From Dehalococcoidia bacterium (lineage in GTDB: Bacteria > Chloroflexota > Dehalococcoidia > SAR202 > UBA826): 9,840 bases of DNA. A model generated the notes under the pieces. The model was not told the origin of the DNA and made no database searches. It saw nothing but the letters and a program-made list of their open reading frames with translations. Location: NCBI GenBank assembly GCA_012965485.1, contig DTSF01000193.1, positions 1-9,840 on the forward strand, in the 5' to 3' direction. Below, one piece after another: positions 1-7,782 of the stretch. A program made the translations under genes and the position numbers. Every line of letters starts with the position of its first letter. The first letter of the stretch is position 1.

Positions 1-2151
1 ATTTCGTTATTCTACGCTGGGTTAGTAATAATCAAACCGCCTATTTTGGTTAAATCCTGGCAGATCATGATACTGTTCCTTTGGTCATTAGGCTTGGCTG
101 CAAAATTCGTGTACTTAAGAATTCTCAATAAAAAGTCTCAAAAGAACATGTCTGGGGAAAAAGAATCCAAACGCTTTGTACCCATGCCCCCTGAAGTTCT
201 CACTCCTCATATAAAAGAGAGCCAGATTATCAACAGTGCGCCTGTGGGGAAAAAATCTAGCATGAAAAATTCCCTGATTGAAACGGCAATCAAGAATCCA
301 ATCCTACCCAATTCGCCGCCTACTACCGATGATCTCCTTTCTAGTTATATTTCTTCATCCAATGTCACTATAAATCAACTAACCAGAGCTGAAGAAGGAC
401 CTACTGCCGCTGTAGATGAAACAGTCCTAGAATCTGTTCAGGCGGAGCCAGATCTGATAAATACGAAAAGTACAACCTCCGAATCGAATAAATTCAATAA
501 ATACTGGGCCGAGTCTTCCCCGCAAGAAGACCCGTCACTTAAAACAGACTCACAAATTAATAATTTGGTCGAATTCGAGGCAGATCCTGATGTGGGAGAG
601 GACAAAAAATTAAATAAACCATTTACAAATCCGGCCGGTGTGTCAACTTCTTGGAAGCTTCCAGATATGAAACTGCTTTCTGGGATATCAGAAGGTGGCA
701 TCAGTGAAGAAGAAATGCGCGACACCGCCGACATCATCAAAAACACATTCGCCGACTATAAAATAGAAGTAGCAGTAGAAAAAGTCAGACCTGGTCCAAC
801 TGTAACCATGTACGGAATTCAACCTGGATGGGTCAGAAAAGTAAAGAGAGTCAAATCTAGAGACAAGGACGGCAACTTTAAAATAGATACAAATGGAAAA
901 CCTGTTATGGTGCAACAGGAAGAAAAAACTCGGATCAGTGTAGATGCCATTCTGCGTCGGGAAAAGGATTTATCATTAGCTCTCAAAACCCCTAGTCTTA
1001 GGATCGAAACTCCGGTGATGGGGGAATCGCTTTTGGGCATCGAAGTGCCCAACCATACCCCAAGTCTCGTGGCATTAAAAAATGTTATGGAAAGTACGCC
1101 TTACACCTCATTGTCAAAGAAAAGTCAATTACCTGTAGCTCTTGGAAAAGGTTCTGATGGAGAAGAAGTTTCCTTTGATCTATCTAAGATGCCTCATTTG
1201 TTAATCGCAGGAGCCACTGGAAGTGGCAAAAGTGTTTGCATCAACGCAATAATAACTGGCCTGATTATGGAAAAAGATCCTTCAGAAATGCAGATGCTTC
1301 TCATAGACCCAAAAAGAGTAGAACTAACTCCATATAACGGTATCCCGCATTTAATGACTCCTGTCATAGTAGAAACTGATAAGGTCGTGGGAATCCTCAA
1401 GGGATTGATCCAAGAAATGATGAGCAGGTATCGGCGTATGGAGGAAACAGGGGTACGTAATATTGAATCATTTAACAATAAAGGCGGTGTGAAAATGCCT
1501 TACATCGTCGTTGCCATAGACGAACTGGCTGATTTGATGATGACCGCTGCCTTCGATATAGAGCAATCTATCTGCCGATTAGCACAACTAGGTAGGGCCA
1601 CAGGAATTCATTTGATAGTCGCAACTCAACGACCCTCTGTCGATGTGATAACTGGGCTAATAAAAGCCAACTTCCCTAGCAGAATTAGCTTCGCGGTAAC
1701 TTCTCAAATAGATTCCCGGACCATCCTTGACACGATGGGGGCGGAACGACTGTTGGGGGGAGGTGACATGCTCTACCAACCGATAGATGCCACAAGACCT
1801 GCAAGAGTTCAAAATGTTTTCATAGGAGACGATGAGATTGGAGATATAGTTCATCATTGGTCAAACACACCGCGGGGGTATAAAGCGGAAATAGACCTAA
1901 ACATCTTTAGCGATAAAAACACTGACACTATAGGGGTTTCTGATCTTAGTGGAGCAAATACTCGAGACGAGCTGTTTGAAAAAGCAATGGACCTTGCCCA
2001 AAAATATACCAAAATGTCTACCTCCTTACTTCAACGAAGGCTTAGGATTGGATATCCTAGGGCGGCACGCCTCATGGATGAATTAGAGGATATGGGTGTT
2101 GTGGGCCCTAGCGATGGTTCCAAATCAAGAGATGTGATTTCTTCAACCTAA
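1..2151 (+). CDS. ftsK: FtsK/SpoIIIE-family DNA translocase, 5'-truncated by the window edge
   Basis: FtsK is a septum-anchored, ATP-driven dsDNA pump that clears and orients chromosome ends during division. The frame is open from base 1, giving 716 residues. A TTG at 46 is probably not the start, because the codons before it still encode hydrophobic membrane sequence. Residues 1-40 look like the last transmembrane segments. Residues about 45-230 form a polar, Ser/Thr/Glu/Asn-rich linker. The alpha/beta motor follows: GPTVT near 265, Walker A GATGSGKS at 404-411, Walker B IDELADLM at 506-513 with D507 and E508, and GRATGIHLIVATQRPS at 531-546. Residues about 656-712 are the winged-helix gamma domain, which in this family reads polar sequence signals. 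A charged insert of about 34 residues follows GIQPGW (about 278-311). Family assignment is secure. The missing N-terminus and the orienting DNA signal cannot be judged here. Confidence 0.96.
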   Translation: MSLFYAGLVIIKPPILVKSWQIMILFLWSLGLAAKFVYLRILNKKSQKNMSGEKESKRFVPMPPEVLTPHIKESQIINSAPVGKKSSMKNSLIETAIKNPILPNSPPTTDDLLSSYISSSNVTINQLTRAEEGPTAAVDETVLESVQAEPDLINTKSTTSESNKFNKYWAESSPQEDPSLKTDSQINNLVEFEADPDVGEDKKLNKPFTNPAGVSTSWKLPDMKLLSGISEGGISEEEMRDTADIIKNTFADYKIEVAVEKVRPGPTVTMYGIQPGWVRKVKRVKSRDKDGNFKIDTNGKPVMVQQEEKTRISVDAILRREKDLSLALKTPSLRIETPVMGESLLGIEVPNHTPSLVALKNVMESTPYTSLSKKSQLPVALGKGSDGEEVSFDLSKMPHLLIAGATGSGKSVCINAIITGLIMEKDPSEMQMLLIDPKRVELTPYNGIPHLMTPVIVETDKVVGILKGLIQEMMSRYRRMEETGVRNIESFNNKGGVKMPYIVVAIDELADLMMTAAFDIEQSICRLAQLGRATGIHLIVATQRPSVDVITGLIKANFPSRISFAVTSQIDSRTILDTMGAERLLGGGDMLYQPIDATRPARVQNVFIGDDEIGDIVHHWSNTPRGYKAEIDLNIFSDKNTDTIGVSDLSGANTRDELFEKAMDLAQKYTKMSTSLLQRRLRIGYPRAARLMDELEDMGVVGPSDGSKSRDVISST

Positions 2152-2157
2152 CAATAG

Positions 2158-2183
2158 ATATTACCTTCTTACTAAAGTAATAT
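2158..2183 (+). repeat. Short inverted repeat in the ftsK-accDA gap
   Basis: ATATTAC (2158-2164) is the exact reverse complement of GTAATAT (2177-2183), separated by 12 bases. The repeat fills most of the 41-base gap between the ftsK stop and the accDA start, and its right arm ends just before the weak GGTG ribosome site at 2185-2188. The stem is AT-rich and has no U-tract after it, so a terminator is unlikely. It could be a weak mRNA structure affecting accDA translation, an operator-like dyad, or chance. Confidence 0.3.
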
Positions 2184-2192
2184 TGGTGCATT

Positions 2193-3956
2193 ATGGTTAG
2201 TAACTTTTTGAGTATGATGTCCCGATTATTGAATAGGAATGAATCCGACCTAACAGTTCAGGACGAGAACAAATACTGTTTGATGTGCAATTCTGACCTG
2301 AATAAATCAGATGTTTATCAAAGGTATAGAATGTGTGCTACCTGTGGATTTCATTACAGCATGAGTGCTAGAGACAGAGTCAATTCCATAGTTGATTTTA
2401 AATCATTTAAAGAAATTAACAGAAACTTGGTATCTGTCGACCCGATTTCCTTCACATCTTCAGTTTCATACAAAGAAACCCTGTATAAAGATCAAAAACG
2501 GACTGGAATCACAGAGGCTGTTTTAACTGGCACCTGCAGTATTGATGGGATTCTTTGTATGATCATCTCTTTCGATTTCGGATTTATGGGAGGGTCCATG
2601 GGGTGTGCTGTCGGACAGAAGATTTCCCTTGCAATAGAAACAGCCGAAAAGAAAAGATTGCCTCTATTAGCCATCATATCGGGAGGAGGGTCTCGAGTCC
2701 AAGAAGGGGTTTTGTCATTGATGCAGATGGCTAAAACCACAATGGCAGTCAACAGGCATAACGCCAAAGGATTACCGTTTATATCTGTTTTCTCAAACCC
2801 ATCTACAGGACAGGCTTTCGCCAGCTTCGCCAATCTAGCCGATATAACAATCGCTGAACCAGGAGCCATTTTGGGATACAACCCTATAGGGATAACTCAA
2901 ATCAAAGATAATTCACCCAGCTTTGACCAACAAACCTCTGAATCACATCTCGAACACGGGCTGATTGATGCTATTGCTTCTCGAACTGAATTAAGAGAAG
3001 TCGTCTCTATCATATTAGATCTCCTTCAAAAAGAATTTACCTTAAACAGAACGAATAGAAGTGGTGAAATTTCTGTTGATGATCCGAAAAAATTAGCCTG
3101 GCATTCTGTTCAATTAGCTCGTCATACATCACGGCCCACATCTTTGGATTATATGGCACGTATGCTGGATAATTTTGTGGAGATTCATGGGGATAAACAA
3201 TATTCTGACGACCCGGCAATAAGCTGTGGGATCGGACAATTGGGAGGTCAGACAATTGTTGTCATCGGTCAGAATCGTTCAAAAGACCAAGTGTCAGGAG
3301 AAGTATTAAGAATATTGCCAGAGGGATTCCGAAAATGCCAAAGAGCTATAAAAATCGCCAAAAAGTTCAATTTGCCGATAATATCGTTAATCGATACCCC
3401 TGGAGCAAATACTTCCCTGGAAGCAGAAAATCGGGGACTCGCTCATTCCATCGCAACGACAATGTCTCTTTTTGCTGATCAAAAAGCACCTACTATCGCA
3501 GTTGTGATTGGAGAAGGTGGAAGCGGAGGGGCTCTTTCATTAGGAATAGCTGACAGGGTAATCATGCTGGAAAATGCTATTTTTTCAGCCATATCACCTG
3601 AAGAGGCCGCAAATCTAATATATAGAGACAAAAGCAGGGCCAATGAAGCGGCTGAGTCACTAAAGCTCACGGCTGCAGATTGTAAAGCCCTTGGAATAGT
3701 AGACGTAATCGTTTTGGAACCTGACGGCGGTGCACACACCGATCATCATGAATCATCAAGACTGCTCAAAAGAGCATTATTACAACAATTGTTTGAAGTT
3801 CAAAACAACTCGACCAGAAAAAGGCTTAGGGAACGCTACAAAAAATTTAAAAACATTGGTGAATACAGTTCATACTTCAGGAGCACAGTAAACAGAGAAT
3901 TGAATCTTCTGCAACATTCAATCACAGACCGAATTAAAGGCATTAGACGGACCTAG
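2193..3956 (+). CDS. accDA: Fused acetyl-CoA carboxylase carboxyltransferase (AccD-AccA, beta plus alpha subunits)
   Basis: This enzyme transfers the carboxyl group from carboxybiotin to acetyl-CoA, giving malonyl-CoA for fatty acid synthesis in the cytoplasm. The 587-residue protein joins two normally separate subunits. The AccD half (about 1-285) has a four-cysteine zinc ribbon, C29/C32/C48/C51, and crotonase-fold glycine motifs MGGSMG (132-137) and SGGGSRVQEG (163-172). The AccA half (about 296-587) has DTPGA (401-405) and GEGGSGGA (440-447), and ends in a basic tail. The usual AccA N-terminal helical region is reduced to a short linker, and the RRNFGMP segment of stand-alone AccA is missing. 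The ATG at 2193 has only a weak GGTG ribosome site, but it puts the zinc cysteines where the family expects them. Biotin carboxylase and carrier genes are not in view. A propionyl-CoA-type carboxyltransferase is less likely, because the zinc ribbon and AccA signatures are clear. Confidence 0.93.
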   Translation: MVSNFLSMMSRLLNRNESDLTVQDENKYCLMCNSDLNKSDVYQRYRMCATCGFHYSMSARDRVNSIVDFKSFKEINRNLVSVDPISFTSSVSYKETLYKDQKRTGITEAVLTGTCSIDGILCMIISFDFGFMGGSMGCAVGQKISLAIETAEKKRLPLLAIISGGGSRVQEGVLSLMQMAKTTMAVNRHNAKGLPFISVFSNPSTGQAFASFANLADITIAEPGAILGYNPIGITQIKDNSPSFDQQTSESHLEHGLIDAIASRTELREVVSIILDLLQKEFTLNRTNRSGEISVDDPKKLAWHSVQLARHTSRPTSLDYMARMLDNFVEIHGDKQYSDDPAISCGIGQLGGQTIVVIGQNRSKDQVSGEVLRILPEGFRKCQRAIKIAKKFNLPIISLIDTPGANTSLEAENRGLAHSIATTMSLFADQKAPTIAVVIGEGGSGGALSLGIADRVIMLENAIFSAISPEEAANLIYRDKSRANEAAESLKLTAADCKALGIVDVIVLEPDGGAHTDHHESSRLLKRALLQQLFEVQNNSTRKRLRERYKKFKNIGEYSSYFRSTVNRELNLLQHSITDRIKGIRRT

Positions 3957-3962
3957 GAATTT

Positions 3963-3978
3963 GCCCACAGGATGTGGC
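3963..3978. terminator. Weak hairpin between convergent accDA and leuD
   Basis: Between the two converging stop codons, GCC(C)ACA pairs with TGTGGC around a GGA loop, giving six base pairs with one bulged C. Its last base belongs to the leuD stop codon. A bidirectional terminator would make sense here, since both transcripts end within 21 bases of each other. However, no T-run follows on either strand, so it does not meet the intrinsic-terminator pattern. Termination may depend on Rho or on signals inside the opposing genes. Confidence 0.22.
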
Positions 3979-4592
3979 TAGATACTTAAAACGCCACCCT
4001 GTTTCGAACGTCCAGATTCAAATACAGATATATCTGTCTCATTTTCCATGGTAAGACCTATGTCATCTAGTCCGTTCAACATGCAGTGACGTCTGAATGG
4101 TTCAATAGAAAACTCAGCCACCACTTCCTCATTCTCATCCCATACCCTTTGTGATTCCAAATCTATATTAATTCTATATTCCGGATCATTTTCTGAATTC
4201 TCAATTATTTGAGCCACTGTATCTTCAGGTAAAACTACTGGCAAAACACCATTTTGAAAACAGTTGCTAAAAAATATATCCCCAAAGCTGGGAGCGATAA
4301 TACATTTAAATCCGTAGTCTTGCAGAGCCCATGGAGCGTGCTCACGAGAGGAACCAGATCCGAAATTCCTTCCACTCACAAGTATCTCAGCGGCACTATA
4401 TCCTTCTTGGTTCAGAATAAAATCTTTGTTCTCAGAGCCGCCGGGCATAAACCTCCAATCATTGAACAAAAATTGACCGAATCCTGTTCTCTCAACCCGT
4501 TTTAAAAATTGTTTTGGAATGATTTGATCAGTATCTACATTAACTCTGTTAAGAGGGGCTAGTTTTGCATTTAGGGAAACGAATGGTTCCAT
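3978..4592 (-). CDS. leuD: 3-isopropylmalate dehydratase, small subunit
   Basis: LeuD pairs with LeuC to isomerise 2-isopropylmalate to 3-isopropylmalate, the second leucine-specific step. The 204-residue length is normal for the bacterial small subunit. Diagnostic motifs are NVDTDQIIPKQFLKRV (18-33), which includes the substrate-loop region, and GRNFGSGSSREHAPWAL (74-90), the swivel-domain signature of the aconitase family. The ATG at 4592 is preceded by AAGGAA (4601-4606, 8-base spacing). It lies 24 bases after the leuC stop, so the two subunits are almost certainly co-transcribed. It is the last gene of the cluster in view; leuB does not follow and the convergent accDA begins instead. No key residue is obviously lost. 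Confidence 0.96.
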   Translation of the reverse strand: MEPFVSLNAKLAPLNRVNVDTDQIIPKQFLKRVERTGFGQFLFNDWRFMPGGSENKDFILNQEGYSAAEILVSGRNFGSGSSREHAPWALQDYGFKCIIAPSFGDIFFSNCFQNGVLPVVLPEDTVAQIIENSENDPEYRINIDLESQRVWDENEEVVAEFSIEPFRRHCMLNGLDDIGLTMENETDISVFESGRSKQGGVLSI

Positions 4593-4616
4593 TTTAGTTC
4601 TTCCTTGCTCTTTTAT

Positions 4617-6017
4617 TTACCATTCACGTATATCAACGAAATGTCCTGCTATCGCTGCTGCTGCTGCCATTTCTGGGCTAACCAAATGAGTTCTGCCTCC
4701 CCTACCCTGTCTTCCTTCAAAATTTCTGTTTGAAGTGGAAGCACATCTTTCCTCCGGTTGTAATACGTCAGGGTTCATACCCAGACACATAGAGCAACCT
4801 GCCTCTCTCCAATCAAACCCGGCCTCTGTGAATATTGTGTCGAGTCCCTCATCTTCTGCTTGGCGTTTTATGGCATTAGAACCAGGCACGACCATAGCAT
4901 AAACGGTATCACTAACTTTTTTCCCTTCGGCTACCCGCGCGGCCGCCCGTAAGTCTTCTATTCTTGAATTGGTACAAGAACCGATAAAGATACGATCTAC
5001 TGGTATATCTTGTATTCTAGTCCCAGGTTCCAGGTCCATGTAAGTTAAGGCTCTTTCGACAGACTCTCTTTCTCCTTCATCAGAATAGTCATTGGGGTTT
5101 GGTATTCGGGATGATATCGGAACTACCATTCCTGGATTGGTACCCCAAGTGACATGGGGCTCTAGATCCTCAGACTTAATAAGGACCACCCTGTGATATT
5201 CGGCGCCGTCATCAGTGGAAAGTTTCCTCCACTCACTTACTGCCTTTTCAAAATCTTCAGCTTGAGGGACATTATCCCTTCCTCTCATATAATCGAATGT
5301 GACTTGATCAGGTGCTACCATGCCGGCCCTCGCACCAGCTTCAATGCTCATATTACACACAGTCATCCGGCCTTCCATGGACAAAGAGGTTATGCCTTCT
5401 CCTGTATATTCGATTACATGACCGGACGCTCCTGCTGTGCCAATTTCACCAATTATGCTTAACACAACATCCTTTGCAGAAACCCCTGATGGCAAAGGTC
5501 CCTCGACCCTCACTTCCATGGTTTTCGGTTTGAATTGCCTAAGTGTCTGAGTAGCCAACACGTGTTCAACTTCTGATGTTCCTATTCCTATAGCAAATGC
5601 ACCGAAAGCACCGTGTGTGGAAGTGTGGCTGTCACCACACACGATTGTCTTGCCGGGTTGAGTATGCCCTTGCTCCGGCCCTATAACGTGAACAATGCCC
5701 TGCAAAGGACTAAATCTATCGTGAAGAGTCACTCCAAATTCTTCACAGTTTTGAGTCAGAGCATCCAATTGCTGCTTGGCGATCGGATCCGTTATCGGAA
5801 GAGAAAGGTCCCACGTCGGAGTGTTGTGGTCAGCCACCGCAACCGTCAAATCTGGCCGCCTTACAGGTCTCCCGGCCATTCTGAGCCCATCAAAAGCTTG
5901 AGGCGAAGTAACTTCGTGAACAAGATGAAGGTCTATATATAGAAGCGAAGGTTGACCTTCCACTTCCTTCACCAGATGAGCCTCCCATATTTTATCAAAC
6001 ATGGTTTTAACTGCCAT
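4617..6017 (-). CDS. leuC: 3-isopropylmalate dehydratase, large subunit
   Basis: LeuC is the 4Fe-4S aconitase-fold catalytic subunit that works with LeuD. At 466 residues it matches the classical bacterial LeuC length rather than the roughly 420-residue archaeal-type HacA/LeuC form. The three cluster-binding cysteines are present: C348 in FIGSCTNSR, and C408 and C411 in [12 protein letters not shown]. Other family blocks are [20 protein letters not shown] near the N-terminus, [21 protein letters not shown], and [20 protein letters not shown] near the C-terminus. The ATG at 6017 has GGAG (6024-6027) with 6-base spacing. An in-frame ATG five codons later is less well placed. The gene follows leuA by 63 bases. 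That gap contains only a short A/T hairpin (AAAAAC/GTTTTT, 6062-6077) and the ribosome site. Confidence 0.97.
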   Translation of the reverse strand: MAVKTMFDKIWEAHLVKEVEGQPSLLYIDLHLVHEVTSPQAFDGLRMAGRPVRRPDLTVAVADHNTPTWDLSLPITDPIAKQQLDALTQNCEEFGVTLHDRFSPLQGIVHVIGPEQGHTQPGKTIVCGDSHTSTHGAFGAFAIGIGTSEVEHVLATQTLRQFKPKTMEVRVEGPLPSGVSAKDVVLSIIGEIGTAGASGHVIEYTGEGITSLSMEGRMTVCNMSIEAGARAGMVAPDQVTFDYMRGRDNVPQAEDFEKAVSEWRKLSTDDGAEYHRVVLIKSEDLEPHVTWGTNPGMVVPISSRIPNPNDYSDEGERESVERALTYMDLEPGTRIQDIPVDRIFIGSCTNSRIEDLRAAARVAEGKKVSDTVYAMVVPGSNAIKRQAEDEGLDTIFTEAGFDWREAGCSMCLGMNPDVLQPEERCASTSNRNFEGRQGRGGRTHLVSPEMAAAAAIAGHFVDIREW

Positions 6018-6080
6018 TTAACACTCCATTTTCGGTTCTAGGAATTTGATTTTTTTAGGATAAAAACAACGGTTTTTGAA

Positions 6081-7613
6081 TTACCCCGCGTTGGGATTAG
6101 CCGCCAGAGACCGGTTTAGAGCGTTCATGTAAGCTTTAGCACTTGCGACTATAATGTCTGTGTCGCTACCTCTTCCTACAAAGGCGTTACCTTGGAGTTC
6201 TATTCTGATAGTCACATCTCCAATGGCATCTATTCCTTCCGTAACTGAATCTACCCTAAATTCAGTGAGCCTATTCTCTATCCCTATTACCCGATTTATA
6301 GCCATATACACCGCGTCAACAGGCCCTGTACCAGTAGCAGCATCTGTAATTTCCTCCCCTTCCGGGTTCCTGATTTTCACTGTTGCTGTCGGTACGTCAT
6401 GATCACCGGTAGATACTTGAACATGCTCAAGATCATATACGGTTGGAATATCCGCAGTTCTACGGGTGTTTGATAGTAGAGTCTCAAGATCTTGATCTGT
6501 GACCTCTCTCTTACGGTCTGCCAACTCCTTAAATGATTCAAAAACTTCGTTGAGTTCCTCTTGCTTCAAATGGAATCCAAGTTCTTCTAACCTAGCCCTC
6601 AGGCCAGCCCGGCCACTTAGTTTCCCTAAGACCAATGAGTTACTTGGCCATCCTATGGATTTAGGATCCATAATTTCGAAGGTGCTACTATCCTTCAAAA
6701 CACCGTCCTGATGAATACCGGAGGCGTGTCGGAATGCATTAGCTCCCACTATCGCCTTGTTTGGTTGTACTGGAAAGCCCGTGATGTCACTCACCAATCT
6801 ACTCGTCCTATATATCTGAGTGGTATCTATATTAGTTGAGACATCAAAAAAATCATTTCTCGTTTCAATAGCCATAATAATCTCTTCAAGCGATGCATTC
6901 CCTGCCCGTTCGCCAAGCCCATTGATGCACCCTTCGACCTGTCTGACCCCCGCTTTCACTGCAGCCAAACTATTAGCTACAGAAAGGCCAAGATCATTGT
7001 GGCAGTGAACACTCAATACGGCCTTATCTATGTTGGGTACATTTCTTTTGATGTCTTCGATTCTTTCTCCAAATTCTGACGGAATAATGTACCCGACGGT
7101 ATCCGCTATATTGACTGTGGTGGCACCAGCATTTATGACCGCTTCCAGCATTTGATACAAATATTCGGGATCAGTTCGAGTCGCATCCATGGGAGAAAAT
7201 TCTACGTCCTCACAATATGTTTTCGCCTTCTCAACCGAGGCCACAGCAATATCAAGGACTTCCTCTGGATTCTTGCGCAATTGATTCATTATCTGTATGT
7301 CAGAACTGCTAATAAAGACATGAATACGAGGTCTGGCTGCTCCTTTAACCCCCTCCCAAGCCTTATCTACATCGTCTATGTAACACCTTGCGAGAGAAGC
7401 TATTTTTGGAGTTCTAACCTCTGCGGCGATTTTCTGAACCGCCTGTAGGTCTCCAGGCGATGCCGCGGCGAATCCGGCCTCTATGACATCAACTCCTAAT
7501 CTCTCCAATTGCTTCGCAATTTCTAGCTTCTCTTGGGTAGTAAGCCCTATGCCCGCTGACTGCTCTCCGTCTCTAAGGGTAGTATCAAAAATTGTGACTT
7601 TCTCTTGGGACAT
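6081..7613 (-). CDS. leuA: 2-isopropylmalate synthase
   Basis: LeuA condenses 2-ketoisovalerate with acetyl-CoA, committing carbon to leucine. The 510-residue protein has the full bacterial layout. A TIM barrel (about 5-275) carries [12 protein letters not shown] from D10, HCHNDLG with metal-ligand candidates H203 and H205, and [11 protein letters not shown] with N239. A linker/communication region contains [18 protein letters not shown]-terminal allosteric domain (about 375-505) contains [14 protein letters not shown]. The intact regulatory domain predicts leucine feedback inhibition, from family knowledge. The ATG at 7613 has a strong AAGGAG (7620-7625) with 6-base spacing. The gene is separated from ilvC by the only long gap in the cluster, which holds a large hairpin, so leuACD may be expressed or processed separately from ilvBNC. 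Citramalate or homocitrate synthase is less likely, given the length, the leuC/leuD neighbours and the domain order. Confidence 0.97.
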   Translation of the reverse strand: MSQEKVTIFDTTLRDGEQSAGIGLTTQEKLEIAKQLERLGVDVIEAGFAAASPGDLQAVQKIAAEVRTPKIASLARCYIDDVDKAWEGVKGAARPRIHVFISSSDIQIMNQLRKNPEEVLDIAVASVEKAKTYCEDVEFSPMDATRTDPEYLYQMLEAVINAGATTVNIADTVGYIIPSEFGERIEDIKRNVPNIDKAVLSVHCHNDLGLSVANSLAAVKAGVRQVEGCINGLGERAGNASLEEIIMAIETRNDFFDVSTNIDTTQIYRTSRLVSDITGFPVQPNKAIVGANAFRHASGIHQDGVLKDSSTFEIMDPKSIGWPSNSLVLGKLSGRAGLRARLEELGFHLKQEELNEVFESFKELADRKREVTDQDLETLLSNTRRTADIPTVYDLEHVQVSTGDHDVPTATVKIRNPEGEEITDAATGTGPVDAVYMAINRVIGIENRLTEFRVDSVTEGIDAIGDVTIRIELQGNAFVGRGSDTDIIVASAKAYMNALNRSLAANPNAG

Positions 7614-7619
7614 TTCGGT

Positions 7620-7625
7620 CTCCTT
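7620..7625 (-). promoter_or_regulatory. Strong ribosome binding site of leuA
   Basis: AAGGAG is placed 6 bases before the leuA ATG. It is one of the best matches to the anti-Shine-Dalgarno sequence in the window and fixes the leuA start. It lies downstream of, and outside, the large hairpin, so the hairpin does not directly sequester it. Confidence 0.75.
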
Positions 7626-7659
7626 TTATTAGTCTAGGATTACTAAAGATTTATCTGCA

Positions 7660-7782
7660 TTAATTGCATTTGCAAATTCGCAGGATTCCGTAGTCCGCCT
7701 GATTCAGCCTTGCCAAGACCAAATCAACATGGCGAACTACGCAGGATACCTCGTCTACCGGAATAAATTTCATACTATTCAT
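7660..7782 (-). CDS. Possible 40-residue small ORF upstream of leuA, rich in Val/Leu/Ile
   Basis: An ATG at 7782 opens a 40-codon frame ending in TAA at 7660, between ilvC and leuA on the same strand. A second in-frame ATG lies at codon 4. The predicted peptide has 13 branched-chain residues out of 40 (six Val, four Leu, three Ile), with a cluster HVDLVLARL at residues 18-26. It ends in RICKCN. The frame covers the whole hairpin at 7679-7753. The only upstream ribosome-like sequence is AGGA overlapping the ilvC stop, about 12 bases from the ATG, which is weak. I recognise no family. A frame of this length is common by chance. It could be a leader peptide, a small protein, or nothing. Confidence 0.2.
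   Translation of the reverse strand: MNSMKFIPVDEVSCVVRHVDLVLARLNQADYGILRICKCN
7679..7753 (-). ncRNA. Large stem-loop in the ilvC-leuA spacer (cis-acting RNA structure candidate)
   Basis: Read in the direction of ilv-leu transcription, CGTAGTTCGCC (7741-7731) pairs along all 11 positions with GGCGGACTACG (7699-7689). Inside it, after a 4-base ATGT bulge, TGATTTGGTCTT (7726-7715) pairs along all 12 positions with AAGGCTGAATCA (7711-7700) around a GGC loop. Seven further outer pairs, with two bulges and a small internal loop, extend it to 75 bases. All four non-Watson-Crick core pairs are G-U in the mRNA sense and would be A-C mismatches on the other strand, which favours an RNA role for the minus transcript. 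No U-tract follows, so it is not a standard terminator. Possible roles are mRNA processing or stability, attenuation, or a dispersed palindromic repeat. Confidence 0.5.

Noticed and set aside
46..48. TTG at 46 as the true ftsK start
   Set aside because: The frame is open to base 1 and the preceding codons encode hydrophobic membrane sequence, so the gene most likely begins upstream of the window.
2492..2881. Minus-strand open frame of 129 codons opposite accDA
   Set aside because: It is a mirror of the conserved AccD half; its Pro/Ala/Ile-rich text reflects the glycine-rich codons of the sense strand.
5613..5942. Plus-strand open frame of 109 codons opposite leuC
   Set aside because: It is antisense to conserved LeuC motifs, with no domain features of its own.
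6062..6077. AAAAAC/GTTTTT hairpin between leuA and leuC as an attenuator or terminator
   Set aside because: It has five A-T pairs and one C-G pair with a 4-base loop and no following U-tract in the transcript direction, so it is too weak to support.
7679..7753. Intrinsic terminator or T-box interpretation of the large hairpin
   Set aside because: No run of U follows the stem, and I see no T-box specifier/antiterminator arrangement or conserved T-box sequence.
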